This document shows, piece by piece, positions 1 to 9,177 of a stretch of DNA of 45,121 nt. The stretch spans positions 1 to 45,121 of the forward strand of contig JANQEH010000105.1 in the NCBI GenBank assembly GCA_028278455.1. Direction: 5' to 3'. The position numbers were made by a program, and so were the translations under genes. Under the pieces are notes generated by a model. The model did not search any database, had not been told where the DNA came from, and saw nothing but the letters and a program-made list of their open reading frames with translations. Position 1 is the first letter of the stretch. Each line of letters starts with the position of its first letter. This DNA is from a bacterium (lineage in GTDB: Bacteria > SM23-31).

Positions 1-1
1 T

Positions 2-1303
2 TATCTATCCTTTAAGGATATAGAGACATTTGATTTAACAACCTTAAACCGGGCAAAAGGGTATAAAGAAGAAAATGTAATAAAAGCAGAAAGATATAAT
101 CTACTAAAGAGTGCTGTAATATTTGGCGCAAATGCTAGCGGAAAATCAAATCTACTTAAAGCAATGTTGTATATGAAGGGACACGTAATCAATCCTGACA
201 GCATGTTACAATCAAATGATGTTATTAAGCTTGATCAATTCAAATTAAGTACTGAGACTACAAATGAACCTAGTTTTTTCGAAATAGAATTCTTAATTGA
301 TAAAATTAAATATCGATACGGTTTCGAAACAAAAATTGGCGATATAACCAACGAATGGTTGTATTGTGCTGAAAAAATCCAAGAAAAAGTACTTTTCATA
401 AGAGAAAATGCAATATTTGAAATCTCAAAACATTTTAAGGAAGGGCTGGATCTACAAGATAAAACAAGACCTGATGTATTATTTCTCTGGGTGGTTGCAC
501 AGTTTAATGGTGAGATTTCCAATAAAATAATAAGCTGGTTTAAGAACTTTAGTATTGTCCCCACCTTAGTTGATCCAAGTCTCTATAATCTATTATTTAA
601 TTTGTTAAAACAAGAAGAATATCGGAGTATAATTTCACAATTTTTAAGACTTGCTGATACTGGTATTGAAGATATAAATTTAGAAGAAATACTATTTTCA
701 AAAACCGATCCTCCTCCTGGTATACCAGAAGAAATCTTAAATAGAATTAAAGATGACTCTAAAACCTCAAGACAGTTAAAACTATTGGCAACGCATAGAC
801 AATTTGACTTAGCTGGAAATACTGCTAATTTAGTTGATTTCAATTTTGAAACTGATGAATCAGCTGGCACAAAGAATTTTTTATTACTTATTGGACTAAT
901 TATAGAGACTATTAAACTAGGTGCAATACTCTTTATTGATGAATTGGATGCAATACTACATCCGTTCTTAACCCAAGTAATTATTAGTCTATTTAACTCA
1001 AATAAAACGAATCCCAAGAATGCGCAACTAGTATTTACAACATTTAATACAGATTTATTAAGTACTGGTATTTTGCGTAGGGATCAATTTTGGTTTGTGG
1101 AAAAATCATTTGAAAATTATACCAAACTATATTGTTTGGCTGAATATAAAATCAATTCAAAGTCTATAAGAAAAGATGCATCTTTTAGAGAAGGTTATCT
1201 AAATGGTAGATTTGGAGGAGTACCATCAATCGGGGATATCCAAAAGGAATTTGAGAAATTTCTATTATGGCAAAAAGACAACCTGAAAGCAGAAAAGGTT
1301 TAG
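2..1303 (+). CDS. AAA15-type ATPase, RloA/AbiLi-like (5' end outside window)
   Basis: This is an ABC-type AAA ATPase whose reading frame is open from base 2, so the true start lies before the window. The Walker A motif GANASGKSN is encoded at about 125-151, upstream of the first in-frame ATG at 164, so that ATG is not the start. Further on come a signature-like ESAGT, a Walker B 'AILFIDELD' (about 920-950) followed by HP, and a switch-type 'LVFTTFN'. This is the layout of RloA, AbiLi and OLD-like ATPases. The last 37 bases overlap the RloB gene, a typical two-gene defence arrangement in which the ATPase senses and the partner acts. The region is visibly AT-richer than the permease genes, which suggests acquisition by transfer. 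Family assignment is firm; an anti-phage role is inferred from relatives. Confidence 0.85.
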   Translation, partial: YLSFKDIETFDLTTLNRAKGYKEENVIKAERYNLLKSAVIFGANASGKSNLLKAMLYMKGHVINPDSMLQSNDVIKLDQFKLSTETTNEPSFFEIEFLIDKIKYRYGFETKIGDITNEWLYCAEKIQEKVLFIRENAIFEISKHFKEGLDLQDKTRPDVLFLWVVAQFNGEISNKIISWFKNFSIVPTLVDPSLYNLLFNLLKQEEYRSIISQFLRLADTGIEDINLEEILFSKTDPPPGIPEEILNRIKDDSKTSRQLKLLATHRQFDLAGNTANLVDFNFETDESAGTKNFLLLIGLIIETIKLGAILFIDELDAILHPFLTQVIISLFNSNKTNPKNAQLVFTTFNTDLLSTGILRRDQFWFVEKSFENYTKLYCLAEYKINSKSIRKDASFREGYLNGRFGGVPSIGDIQKEFEKFLLWQKDNLKAEKV

Positions 1304-1947
1304 AACGATTACAAAAAGAAAGTAAACGGAGAAGAACTGCCGCCACTAGACCATTAAGAAAAAGAATTTTAATAGTCTGCGAGGGTGAAGAAACTGAACC
1401 TAATTATTTTGAGTCATTTAAGAGATTCCTACCTAAGAATATTATACAAGTAGATATTATTGGGGAAGGTGACAATACAATTAACATTGTAAATATTGCT
1501 ATCGAAGAACGCAAAAAGATGTATGAAAAATCGATAAAATCACATTATTATCAAAAATATGATGAAGTCTGGGCTGTTTTTGATAAAGATTCCTTTCAGG
1601 ATCGAAGATTTAATGATGCTATCAAATTAGCAGAAAGAGAGAATATTAGATGTGCATATTCAAATGAAGCATTTGAATTATGGTATTTACTTCATTTTCA
1701 CTATTACAATACTGGTATATCAAGAAGTAGTTATAAAGGTATTCTAACAAAACTTCTTGGATTTAAATATGTTAAGAATTCCAAAGAGATGTATGAAATA
1801 TTGAAAGAAAAAGGCAACCAAAGTAATGCAATAAAAAATGCAACGAAACTTTATAATCTATATGACCATCATAAACCTGCTAAAGAAAATCCATCAACAA
1901 CAGTCTTTCAATTAATAGAAGAATTAAATAAGTTTATCCCAATATAA
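1267..1947 (+). CDS. rloB: RloB family protein (AbiLii-like), TOPRIM-like effector
   Basis: The 226-residue product starts with a basic, probably disordered tail. 'ILIVCEGEETEPNYFESF' (about residues 34-51) follows, the hallmark of RloB, whose fold resembles TOPRIM nucleases. Acidic residues that could bind metal are E39, E41, E42, and D106 and D108 in 'VFDKDSF'. A second conserved block, 'NEAFELW', is at 133-139. The ATG at 1267 lies inside the end of the ATPase gene, so the two are probably translationally coupled. In known AbiL and RloAB pairs both genes are needed for abortive infection. Here that is inferred from family and gene order. The length is normal for the family and nothing looks broken. 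Confidence 0.88.
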   Translation: MAKRQPESRKGLERLQKESKRRRTAATRPLRKRILIVCEGEETEPNYFESFKRFLPKNIIQVDIIGEGDNTINIVNIAIEERKKMYEKSIKSHYYQKYDEVWAVFDKDSFQDRRFNDAIKLAERENIRCAYSNEAFELWYLLHFHYYNTGISRSSYKGILTKLLGFKYVKNSKEMYEILKEKGNQSNAIKNATKLYNLYDHHKPAKENPSTTVFQLIEELNKFIPI

Positions 1948-2050
1948 TATAAAATTAGGCAGTACGGTATTTCATCTAACTTTAAGTAGTTTTTCGTCTT
2001 TTACATAGCATTCCCACCTCAAAAGCGAAGCGTTATATTCTCGAACCATT

Positions 2051-3382
2051 CTACCTAAACATAAACCAGTCGATGTCGAAGAGTTCGCCACCTTCTCCAT
2101 ATCCCTGGATCCAAAGCGCATGGACACCCTCTATATTCTTCACATCGAATGTCAGTGTCTGCCATTCCGGATCACCTTCAGCCGCAGGAACTTCGTACAC
2201 AGCAAGGCGGTTATACCATGGTTTACCCGCCGAGATTATCAGTCTGCCGCCGCTTTTCGGCCTTATTCGAACTGCTATCGACTGTACTCCACTGCCGAAA
2301 TCGAGATATTTATACACAGCGGCGCTTTCATCCGTAAACTTTGACAGTATCTCATTAGTGGGCGATTCAGCAGTTATTCGCGTATCACCATGCAGAAGAC
2401 ATGCCCGGGCAGCATCTATCTCCGATATCGCATCCAGCGGTTCTCCTGCTCCCTGTGAGGTCATCTCGACTTCCGGGATTGTCCCGTCTTCATTGAAGGT
2501 GATCTCTTCTACACAGGTTTTTCTCATGGTTCTTGCACCGTGTGTTGACCGGTGGTAGAACACGTACCATTTACCCTTGTACTCTGCGATCGATCCGTGG
2601 TTATTCCAGTTTCCGGGATTACATCCGTCGTTATCGACAATCACTCCCCTGTAAGTATACGGCCCGTAAGGTGACCTGCTTGTGGCATAGCCTATGCAGG
2701 TTGGTTTATCCTCCCTGCTTATATCCGCATATACAAGATAGTATATCCCATTACGTTTGGTGAGAAAAGCCCCCTCATGAAAGTAATGCTCTTCCTCGGT
2801 AACGATCCCGTCCCTGATACTGCCGCTTACCAGCTCTTTCATATTCGGTTTCAGCTGTGCTATTTTCAGGCTGAACTGCCCCCAGAGATAGTATGCTGTC
2901 CCGTCATTATCGATAAAAACCGCCGGATCGATCTGGTTGTGCGTTCCAAGATCTATCGGTACACCTCCGGTGAATGGCCCTGCCGGGCTTTTGGAAAGCG
3001 CAACACCCTCTGCGTTCTTCCTGTCAGGCTGGCAGTAATACAGGTAATAAGTATCCCCGATCAATATACAGTCCGGTGCAAAAAGCAGGCTGTTATTGTA
3101 GGGAACCTGATCGTTCTCACCCCGGGAGGCAAATATATCTTCAGAGATCTGCCAGTTCTGCAGATCTGAAGTAGACATTACATCGTGCTTCCATGAGCAG
3201 TAATAATCGGTACTTTCATCGGTTGATCCGTAAATATATAGTCTGCCGTCAGGCCAGATGCGTGCTGTCGGATCGGCTATAAATACTCCCGGGGGACAGA
3301 TCGGATTTTGTGCAAAACACAAAGAATTTATCAGGAATATCAGGATTAGAGTATTAATTGCTCTTAAGATTATAATTATCAT
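2051..3382 (-). CDS. Glycoside hydrolase family 43 with C-terminal CBM6-like domain, secreted
   Basis: A signal peptide (residues 1-24, ending LCFAQ) precedes a five-bladed GH43 propeller. The expected catalytic triad is visible: D37 in 'ADPTARIWPDG' as base, D152 in 'IDPAVFIDNDG' as pKa modulator, and E203 in 'HEGAFLTKRNG' as general acid. Residues from about 325 to the end look like a CBM6-type beta-sandwich. GH43 enzymes release arabinose or xylose from hemicellulose side chains; the exact substrate cannot be read from the sequence. It is probably periplasmic or surface-exposed and helps use plant polysaccharide. It stands alone, with no SusCD-like genes beside it. Its neighbour on the right, at 3652, runs the other way. 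Confidence 0.9.
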   Translation of the reverse strand: MIIIILRAINTLILIFLINSLCFAQNPICPPGVFIADPTARIWPDGRLYIYGSTDESTDYYCSWKHDVMSTSDLQNWQISEDIFASRGENDQVPYNNSLLFAPDCILIGDTYYLYYCQPDRKNAEGVALSKSPAGPFTGGVPIDLGTHNQIDPAVFIDNDGTAYYLWGQFSLKIAQLKPNMKELVSGSIRDGIVTEEEHYFHEGAFLTKRNGIYYLVYADISREDKPTCIGYATSRSPYGPYTYRGVIVDNDGCNPGNWNNHGSIAEYKGKWYVFYHRSTHGARTMRKTCVEEITFNEDGTIPEVEMTSQGAGEPLDAISEIDAARACLLHGDTRITAESPTNEILSKFTDESAAVYKYLDFGSGVQSIAVRIRPKSGGRLIISAGKPWYNRLAVYEVPAAEGDPEWQTLTFDVKNIEGVHALWIQGYGEGGELFDIDWFMFR

Positions 3383-3651
3383 CTGGAAATCTCCGAAGAT
3401 ATATTGATAGATCTAAAATTGGATAATTCCATATAGCAGATTGCAGCGAATTTTACATTATCTGTAATTTATACACTCTGCGGGAAGTATTCAATAGATT
3501 TATCTGAATACTGCAGAGGTAATAATTATTAACTGCTTGACTTTTTAGCACAAGCAGAATAAATTGGACTTCAGAAAATAAAATACCTTAAGTAGTTTAA
3601 CCTGTTGTTAATCTATAGACCAGCAAATATATCTAATTGATCGAGTTTGAA

Positions 3652-4599
3652 ATGAAATTAGCGATAATGGCAGTACTCTGCCTATTCAACTGTGTAACAG
3701 AAACAACACTGCATAATAGTGAAATTGCTTTCATAGTAAAGGATAAGGAACTTATCCCTGAGGGAATAACTTATTCATCTACAACCGGATCTTTCTATCT
3801 CGGCAGTATAAATAAGACAAAGATCATCCGCATCGATCCGGATACAGGTGAGAATACAGATTTTGTAAGCCCTGATATCCTCGGGATGCTTGTATTGGGA
3901 ATGACAGTCGATGAAAAAAGGGGATTTTTGTGGGCATGCGCTGAAGGACTTAAAGGCCCGCCATACAAGTCTGCAATCGCAAAATTCGAGCTGTGTTCCG
4001 GGAAATTGCTAAAAACTTATGATCACGTTGACAGCCTGCAATACACTTTCAACGATATTACTCTGGATTCTGAAGGGAATGCTTATTTCACGGACCGGGC
4101 AAACCACAGTATCTTAAAAATCGTTTCTGCCGTTGATTCGATTGACCTTATATACAAAAGCAACGAAATCGAATACCCAAACGGTATTACTATTTCCCCT
4201 GATGACAAATACCTGTATATTGCCTCCGCTACGAAAGGGATCAGAGTAATCAGGCTGAATGACAAAAGGATTGTAGGCAGTGTCAATAAGGAAATTAATT
4301 CAGGAGGTATCGATGGACTAAAATACTACAAAGGCAGCCTGATCGGAATTCAAAACTGGGTTGAAGACAGCAAGGATATAAAGATAGCCCGGTATTTCCT
4401 CGATGAAGCAAAGGCAAACATAACTGAAATGGAAATTATAGATCAGGACAATCCTTATTTTAATACTCCGACTACATTTGTTATTGTTGATGATCATTTA
4501 TACTGCATTGCTAACAGCCAGGTCGGGAATTTCTCGAATGAAGGAATAAAGGATCCATCAATATTAGAAGATATTATTATTTTGAAGTATAAGCTTTGA
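3652..4599 (+). CDS. SMP-30/gluconolactonase-like beta-propeller protein, exported
   Basis: The protein has about 315 residues if started at the ATG at 3652. An upstream TTG at 3637 would add five residues before what looks like a signal or lipoprotein leader (MKLAIMAVLCLFNC), so I prefer the ATG. Repeated propeller strands carry typical SMP-30/strictosidine-synthase-like phrases: 'PEGITYS', 'FNDITLDSEGNAYFTD', 'YPNGITISPDDKYLYIA' and 'GGIDGLKYYKGSL'. Family members bind a divalent metal at the centre of a six-bladed propeller, and some hydrolyse lactones; others have no known activity. The substrate is unknown here. It lies tail to tail with the PD40 lipoprotein gene, with 60 bases between them and no clear terminator hairpin. 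Confidence 0.75.
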   Translation: MKLAIMAVLCLFNCVTETTLHNSEIAFIVKDKELIPEGITYSSTTGSFYLGSINKTKIIRIDPDTGENTDFVSPDILGMLVLGMTVDEKRGFLWACAEGLKGPPYKSAIAKFELCSGKLLKTYDHVDSLQYTFNDITLDSEGNAYFTDRANHSILKIVSAVDSIDLIYKSNEIEYPNGITISPDDKYLYIASATKGIRVIRLNDKRIVGSVNKEINSGGIDGLKYYKGSLIGIQNWVEDSKDIKIARYFLDEAKANITEMEIIDQDNPYFNTPTTFVIVDDHLYCIANSQVGNFSNEGIKDPSILEDIIILKYKL

Positions 4600-4659
4600 A
4601 GATAGAGATGGATTCTTGTTTTACTAATGCATCTTAGATTATAGCTGAGCTACCTACCG

Positions 4660-5598
4660 TTATTTCAATCCATCCGGTCTCAGATCTCCGACAAATGATG
4701 TGTTTACCCAGTAAATTCCATCATGCGTCATATAGAATAGATAGTTTCCGTCGGGAGAAGCATGCGGAAACCTTCCCCATCCCAGATTAGTATTAATCCT
4801 ATCTGACCATGAATTATCGTTCAGTCTATATGAAATAAAAAGTTCACACAGTCGATTATCCCTAGTTTCTTCTATGATCATATAGCTTTCATCTGGTGAG
4901 ACGTACAACGCCATCTCCTGTGCATCGTCAGAGTTAATTGTATTCCCAAGCCTGACAGGTAAATCAAACTCACCGTCTACATTTCTCGCAACATGTATTT
5001 CGTTCATTGTATTTCTATTATCCGTTCCCGGTACACTCCGGGAGAAATATATTGAACCGTCGGCAGTTATACTGTGAATTATCTCATATTCATTGCCATC
5101 GATAACTGAACCGATCCTTTCGGGATCACCCCATACTTCTCCAGACTTTTCACTCATCCAGATCTCTCCATCGGAATCGAAATATAGCATGCTTCCATCC
5201 GGAGAGAATACTGGCCTGTTATTATTTGTATTCCTGTTAAATGGGGCAGGTTCCGGAGCAGTCCATATATCACCTGCCATTTTCATAAAATAAATTAAAA
5301 AATACCGTTCGCCGTCAGCTTTCGCTGCCCAGAATACTTCCTTCCCGTTCGGAGAGAAAACAGCTGCGCTGTGCTCGAAGTAACCGTCCCTCGAGATAAA
5401 ACCCGGCGCGAATTTTATGGGTGTTGAACCGGGAAGTGGTTGACCGAGGTATTCACCTGTTGATAATTCAGGTTCGGCTTCGTTTTGCGTGGGTGTATAG
5501 GAATTGCTGCAGCTGAATATCGCAAGTACAAAAATAAGTTTAAAAGGTATAATTACTTTCAACACTATCCTCCAGAAAAATAGTATTCTATTATTCAT
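4660..5598 (-). CDS. PD40 (TolB-like) beta-propeller lipoprotein, last gene of PadR-permease unit 1
   Basis: The leader contains a lipobox 'AIFSC', so the protein is probably a lipoprotein anchored after residue C29 or so. Five PD40-type blade signatures follow: 'FSPNGKEVFW', 'FSPDGSMLYFDS', 'TADGSIYFS', 'VSPDESYMI' and 'ASPDGNYLFYM'. Such propellers usually bind partners rather than catalyse. Its ATG overlaps the last 8 bases of the permease gene upstream, so the two are co-transcribed and probably coupled in translation. That links this lipoprotein functionally to permease A, perhaps as a periplasmic partner. The role is inference; the fold and the overlap are seen directly. Confidence 0.8.
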   Translation of the reverse strand: MNNRILFFWRIVLKVIIPFKLIFVLAIFSCSNSYTPTQNEAEPELSTGEYLGQPLPGSTPIKFAPGFISRDGYFEHSAAVFSPNGKEVFWAAKADGERYFLIYFMKMAGDIWTAPEPAPFNRNTNNNRPVFSPDGSMLYFDSDGEIWMSEKSGEVWGDPERIGSVIDGNEYEIIHSITADGSIYFSRSVPGTDNRNTMNEIHVARNVDGEFDLPVRLGNTINSDDAQEMALYVSPDESYMIIEETRDNRLCELFISYRLNDNSWSDRINTNLGWGRFPHASPDGNYLFYMTHDGIYWVNTSFVGDLRPDGLK

Positions 5599-8203
5599 AT
5601 TTCAATGTATCTACAGGGTTTGCCCCGGCGGCTTTGATAAGCTGGATACTTATTGATATCAAGACTGTGATCGTGGCTAAAAAACATGCTGTCAGCAGAG
5701 TAACGATCCCGGGATCAATCCTGTAGGCAAACGATTCAAGCCATTTTCTCATTATCACCCACGCTATCGGGCAAGCCAGGACTAGTGAAACTGCCAGGCC
5801 TACAAAGAATTCCCTGAACAAAAGGAAAGTGATGCCTGAATTTGAAGTACCCAACACCTTTCTGATCCCGATCTCTTTCTTTCTCTGCTCAGTAGTATAA
5901 GAAGTCAATCCAAATAATCCGAGGCATGAAATGAAAATTGCAAGAAGTGCAAAGGACATGAATACTTTGCCGGTTTTCCTGTCATTTGTGTAGAAGTTTT
6001 CGATCGTTTCATTGAGTAATGTATAAGTGTAGGGATAGTCTACATATTTTCCCCATATCTGCTCAATAAATTTCAGAACATCCGCAGTCTTATCTTCATT
6101 GTATTTTATTGAAGTATAAGGATGCCCTCTGCTGTGTATAAATACAGTCGGTTCTATTTCATTATGAAGAGAACCCTGATGATAGTCCTTTAACACTCCA
6201 ATTACCTCTCCTTCAAAAATATTGAATTCTCCTGTATCAAAATCCTGGATTCTGTATCTGAGTACTTTTCCTAACGGCGAATTATCCCCAAATACATTTG
6301 CTGCCGTTTCGTTTACGACCAGTTTACTCAGATCTGCGCCGTATTCTTTCGAAAAGAACCTTCCCTCCACCAAATCCATCCCATAGGTCTCCAGGTAATA
6401 CTGGTCAACGTACGCAGTATAGAAGGTCAATACTTCATCCGGATTTTTCCCAGCCCATGAAAAAGAATTATTTCCTGTGAGTTCAGCGCTGGGAGGAATT
6501 CCCTGGGAAATACTGAAAATATCTGGATTACTGAGTAATTCGTTCTTTACCGGTTCGGGATTTCTGTTCCAGAATAGATAACCGCCGGGAATGATGATTC
6601 CTTCCGGTTCGTATCCAAGTGGTTTATTGCTTATATAATCCAACTGATCATAGACAGCTAATGTAACTGCAATGAGAATTACTGACAAGACAAATTGTGT
6701 TATTACCAGCGCTTTTCTCAGTAAGATTCCGCCACGTCCGCCTTTCAAACCTTTATCCCTCAACCCCTTTACCGGATTCAGTGTAGACAGGATAAATGCA
6801 GGATAAACACCAGACAGCAGCCCCGTTAACAAAGTTATACCGAGACAACCTGCGATTATGATGTAGTTCATCGACATGTCAAAAACAAGGTTTTTATCTG
6901 TCAGCGAATTAAAAGCCGGAAGCAGTAAGCGGACAATCGTGATAGAAAAAACCAGGGCGACAAGTGTAAGGATAACAGATTCTCCAAGAAACTGGTTCAA
7001 AAGCTGTTTTTTTCTTGCTCCAACGACTTTTCTCAGACCTACTTCCTTTGCTCTCCTGCTTGATTTGGCAGTAGAAAGATTCATGAAATTGATGCATGCT
7101 ATAAGGAGGATTCCCAGCGCAGTAAAACCGTAAATATATATGAACTTTATATTTCCCTTCTTATAATTATCCATATCACCAAGTAAATCTGAACTCAAAT
7201 GGATATCTTTCAGAGATTGAATATCCAGTTCAGTTAAAGAATTCTGATCATTCTCTTTTATTATTCCTTTAATTTTTTCCGAGACAGACTCCCTGTCTAT
7301 CCCTTTTTCGGTCTGAAGATATGTATAATACATTGATGGTTCCCAACCCGCCGGTTCCGCGTGAAACCAGTCGTAGCATACTGAGAAGGGTAAAATACAA
7401 TCAAAATGAATATGTGAATTCTCGGGCAGATCTTCAATAACACCTGTAACCTTGAATGGCTCTCTTCTGATCTGAAGGTTCATAATCTTACCGACAGGAT
7501 CCTCATCACCAAAAAAAGTCTCTGCCAGACTTTCTGTGAGAACTATTGAATACTTCTCGGTTAATGCAGTTTCAGAATCTCCGCTAATAAAGTCAAACGT
7601 AAACATTTCGAAAATTGATTGATCAGCCACGCCAAGATAATTACATAGCAATGACCTTTCATTTGCCTCGATTAAAGTCCCTTCAAAACATTGATATCTT
7701 GTGTAATTAATGAACTCAGGATACTGCTCAACCAACGCTGCACCTATACCTGTAGGGGTCCTGGCAGAACTTATGGTCTGGTCAGCAGCGGTAGTTATAG
7801 ATATTGCTCTGTAAAGCTCGTTTGAATTGTCATGAAATTTGTCAAAACTCATCTCATCATTGAGCCACAAGAACACTAAAATACAGCTTGCCAGCCCAAC
7901 TGCCAAACCGGAAATATTGATAAATGAATATGTTTTATAATTTTTTATATTCCTGAGTGCAATCTTAAAATAATTCTTAAGCATAGTAAATCTCCAAATA
8001 AGAAATACCGGAAAATTCACTCCGATCGATTTTATAATCTGTATAATGTACCAGGTTGTTGATGAATACCATCCTTTCTCAGATATCAACTCATCATAGA
8101 ACTCTTCAACATCCCCGATAAACGATTCGTATTCTTTTTCTGTAGAGACAAGTTTCAGTATCTTCATGAAAAACAGAATAAATATGTTGTTTCTCTTATC
8201 CAT
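5591..8203 (-). CDS. Orphan FtsX/MacB-type permease A with N-terminal prefix domain (unit 1)
   Basis: I start it at the ATG at 8203 (870 residues): it follows the PadR stop as TGA-T-ATG and has AGGA about 10 bases upstream. Residues 1-70 form the 'permease prefix' domain seen only in PadR-linked permeases, with the landmark W51-Y52-x-x-Q55. 'MLKNYFKIALRNI' then leads into TM1. The order is TM1 (about 94-115), a first periplasmic MacB-like domain, three TMs with the ATPase-coupling loop 'KEVGLRKVVGA', a middle TM, a second periplasmic domain, and three TMs with 'KEIGIRKVLGT'. The tail is 'NPVDTLKYE'. It is a duplicated, MacB-like inner-membrane protein, but no ABC ATPase gene is nearby, as in acidobacterial duplicated orphan permeases. 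Its prefix lacks the PP motif found in the others. Substrate or signal is unknown. Confidence 0.88.
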   Translation of the reverse strand: MDKRNNIFILFFMKILKLVSTEKEYESFIGDVEEFYDELISEKGWYSSTTWYIIQIIKSIGVNFPVFLIWRFTMLKNYFKIALRNIKNYKTYSFINISGLAVGLASCILVFLWLNDEMSFDKFHDNSNELYRAISITTAADQTISSARTPTGIGAALVEQYPEFINYTRYQCFEGTLIEANERSLLCNYLGVADQSIFEMFTFDFISGDSETALTEKYSIVLTESLAETFFGDEDPVGKIMNLQIRREPFKVTGVIEDLPENSHIHFDCILPFSVCYDWFHAEPAGWEPSMYYTYLQTEKGIDRESVSEKIKGIIKENDQNSLTELDIQSLKDIHLSSDLLGDMDNYKKGNIKFIYIYGFTALGILLIACINFMNLSTAKSSRRAKEVGLRKVVGARKKQLLNQFLGESVILTLVALVFSITIVRLLLPAFNSLTDKNLVFDMSMNYIIIAGCLGITLLTGLLSGVYPAFILSTLNPVKGLRDKGLKGGRGGILLRKALVITQFVLSVILIAVTLAVYDQLDYISNKPLGYEPEGIIIPGGYLFWNRNPEPVKNELLSNPDIFSISQGIPPSAELTGNNSFSWAGKNPDEVLTFYTAYVDQYYLETYGMDLVEGRFFSKEYGADLSKLVVNETAANVFGDNSPLGKVLRYRIQDFDTGEFNIFEGEVIGVLKDYHQGSLHNEIEPTVFIHSRGHPYTSIKYNEDKTADVLKFIEQIWGKYVDYPYTYTLLNETIENFYTNDRKTGKVFMSFALLAIFISCLGLFGLTSYTTEQRKKEIGIRKVLGTSNSGITFLLFREFFVGLAVSLVLACPIAWVIMRKWLESFAYRIDPGIVTLLTACFLATITVLISISIQLIKAAGANPVDTLKYE

Positions 8204-8204
8204 A

Positions 8205-8534
8205 TCAGCGTATAGTCCTGACTTCAATATTCAGGAAATCCTCCCAGAGTATATCCTGCTCTTTCCTGAGAGCTTTCAGAGCATCTATCCCGCTTTTTGT
8301 AATATGACACATCTTCTTCCTTCTTCCTCCTCTGACCGGAGTAGCCTCACCCATATTGGTTGTTATATAGCCTTTTTTTTCTAACTGTATCAGCGGTTTC
8401 TGTACGATACTTAATGACCAGTCAGTATCCGTTACTGTCGACAGATGTTTTTTTATCGAAAGCAGGTATGCCTTGTCCTTTAAGGTCCAGATCGCAAGGA
8501 GAACCTGTTCTTCTCTTCTCGAAAGGGGGATCAT
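8205..8534 (-). CDS. PadR family transcriptional regulator 1 (short PadR-s1 type)
   Basis: This 109-residue winged-helix repressor is made of little more than the DNA-binding domain plus a dimer helix. The recognition helix lies around residues 41-53, with residues 43-50 reading IVQKPLIQ. The wing carries 'RGGRRKK' near 68-74. GAGGG upstream supports the ATG. The chosen starts make the N-termini of all seven PadRs in the window align without gaps over the first 50 residues. It is the first gene of unit 1 and is followed after one base by permease A. Its own promoter region carries two inverted repeats with a TGTTA core, so autorepression is likely. The effector is unknown. Confidence 0.92.
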   Translation of the reverse strand: MIPLSRREEQVLLAIWTLKDKAYLLSIKKHLSTVTDTDWSLSIVQKPLIQLEKKGYITTNMGEATPVRGGRRKKMCHITKSGIDALKALRKEQDILWEDFLNIEVRTIR

Positions 8535-8554
8535 TTATAGCCCTCAGGTAAATT

Positions 8555-8617
8555 TGTTATAATTAATATAACATATATTTACGGAGCCTGAATATTTTTG
8601 TTACACTTTTTATAACA
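8555..8617. promoter_or_regulatory. Two candidate PadR1 operators (TGTTATA half-site)
   Basis: The first dyad, 8555-8573, is TGTTATA-N5-TATAACA with perfect arms. The second, 8599-8617, is TGTTACA-N5-TATAACA with one mismatch. The first sits where transcription would begin and the second covers the -35 element of the promoter at 8580-8605. This is the placement expected of a repressor site. Assignment to PadR1 is inference. Confidence 0.7.
8580..8605 (-). promoter_or_regulatory. ECF sigma-W-like promoter of unit 1
   Basis: On the minus strand this reads TGTAAC-N16-CGTA, one base from the TGAAAC-N16-CGTA consensus known for Bacillus sigma-W. It is about 46 bases upstream of the PadR1 start. 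The same motif precedes all six other PadR genes in the window. Confidence 0.65.
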
Positions 8618-8758
8618 AATTAAATATTAACGGTAGTTCTAGGGATTATTTATTAGAAAATCTGTCTAACAAAGGGATATTAGTTTTGAATAGCATTCAG
8701 GATTTTTTATCAGTATATTTATCAGATATTTCCCATTACAGGGCTGCATACACTTCAT

Positions 8759-9166
8759 ATGAATCGTACTATTATACACCCTCCGGTAATTCCGGTTACT
8801 GTAAAGATAGCAAATAATCCGGATCCGGTAAAAAAACCTGTGAAAAAGAAAGACAGGATACGGCTTTTGGTCAATACTGAAAACTCTTTCGAGCCTAAAT
8901 CTATTGTCAGGGTTAATTATCCAGTAACTGACAAGGATTTCATTGTTACAGGCACTGTTATCAAATGTGAAGAGGATAAATCACGATATAACGTTGTCAT
9001 TGAATTTTCAGATCCTGATAATATCTGCCGTGTCCGAATGGTCGAGCAGATTTGCCGTATAGAGCTTTACAAAAGGCAGGTATTGAAGAATGAAGGACGC
9101 TCGATCACTAAAACCCAGGCCGCACTTGAATGGATAGATAAATACGCCAAAGATTTTATGGTGTGA
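8759..9166 (+). CDS. PilZ-like domain protein, small cytoplasmic
   Basis: The 135-residue protein has no signal peptide or membrane segment. Residues from about 32 to 105 look like a beta-barrel of PilZ type, and the C-terminal part ('MVEQICRIELYKRQV' then 'TQAALEWIDKYAKDF') resembles the helical tail of small PilZ-like proteins I recall from proteobacteria. The usual c-di-GMP motifs RxxxR and N/DxSxxG are not evident, so nucleotide binding is doubtful. It is transcribed away from unit 1 and ends 11 bases from the end of permease B on the other strand. No strong ribosome binding site is visible. Family assignment is moderate; function is unknown. Confidence 0.55.
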   Translation: MNRTIIHPPVIPVTVKIANNPDPVKKPVKKKDRIRLLVNTENSFEPKSIVRVNYPVTDKDFIVTGTVIKCEEDKSRYNVVIEFSDPDNICRVRMVEQICRIELYKRQVLKNEGRSITKTQAALEWIDKYAKDFMV

Positions 9167-9177
9167 TCTTTCCCTGA

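Noticed and set aside
164-166. ATG at 164 as start of the ATPase
   Set aside because: The Walker A motif is encoded upstream in the same open frame, so the gene begins before the window.
3637-3651. TTG start for the SMP-30-like gene
   Set aside because: It only adds residues before a normal-looking export leader that begins at the ATG at 3652.
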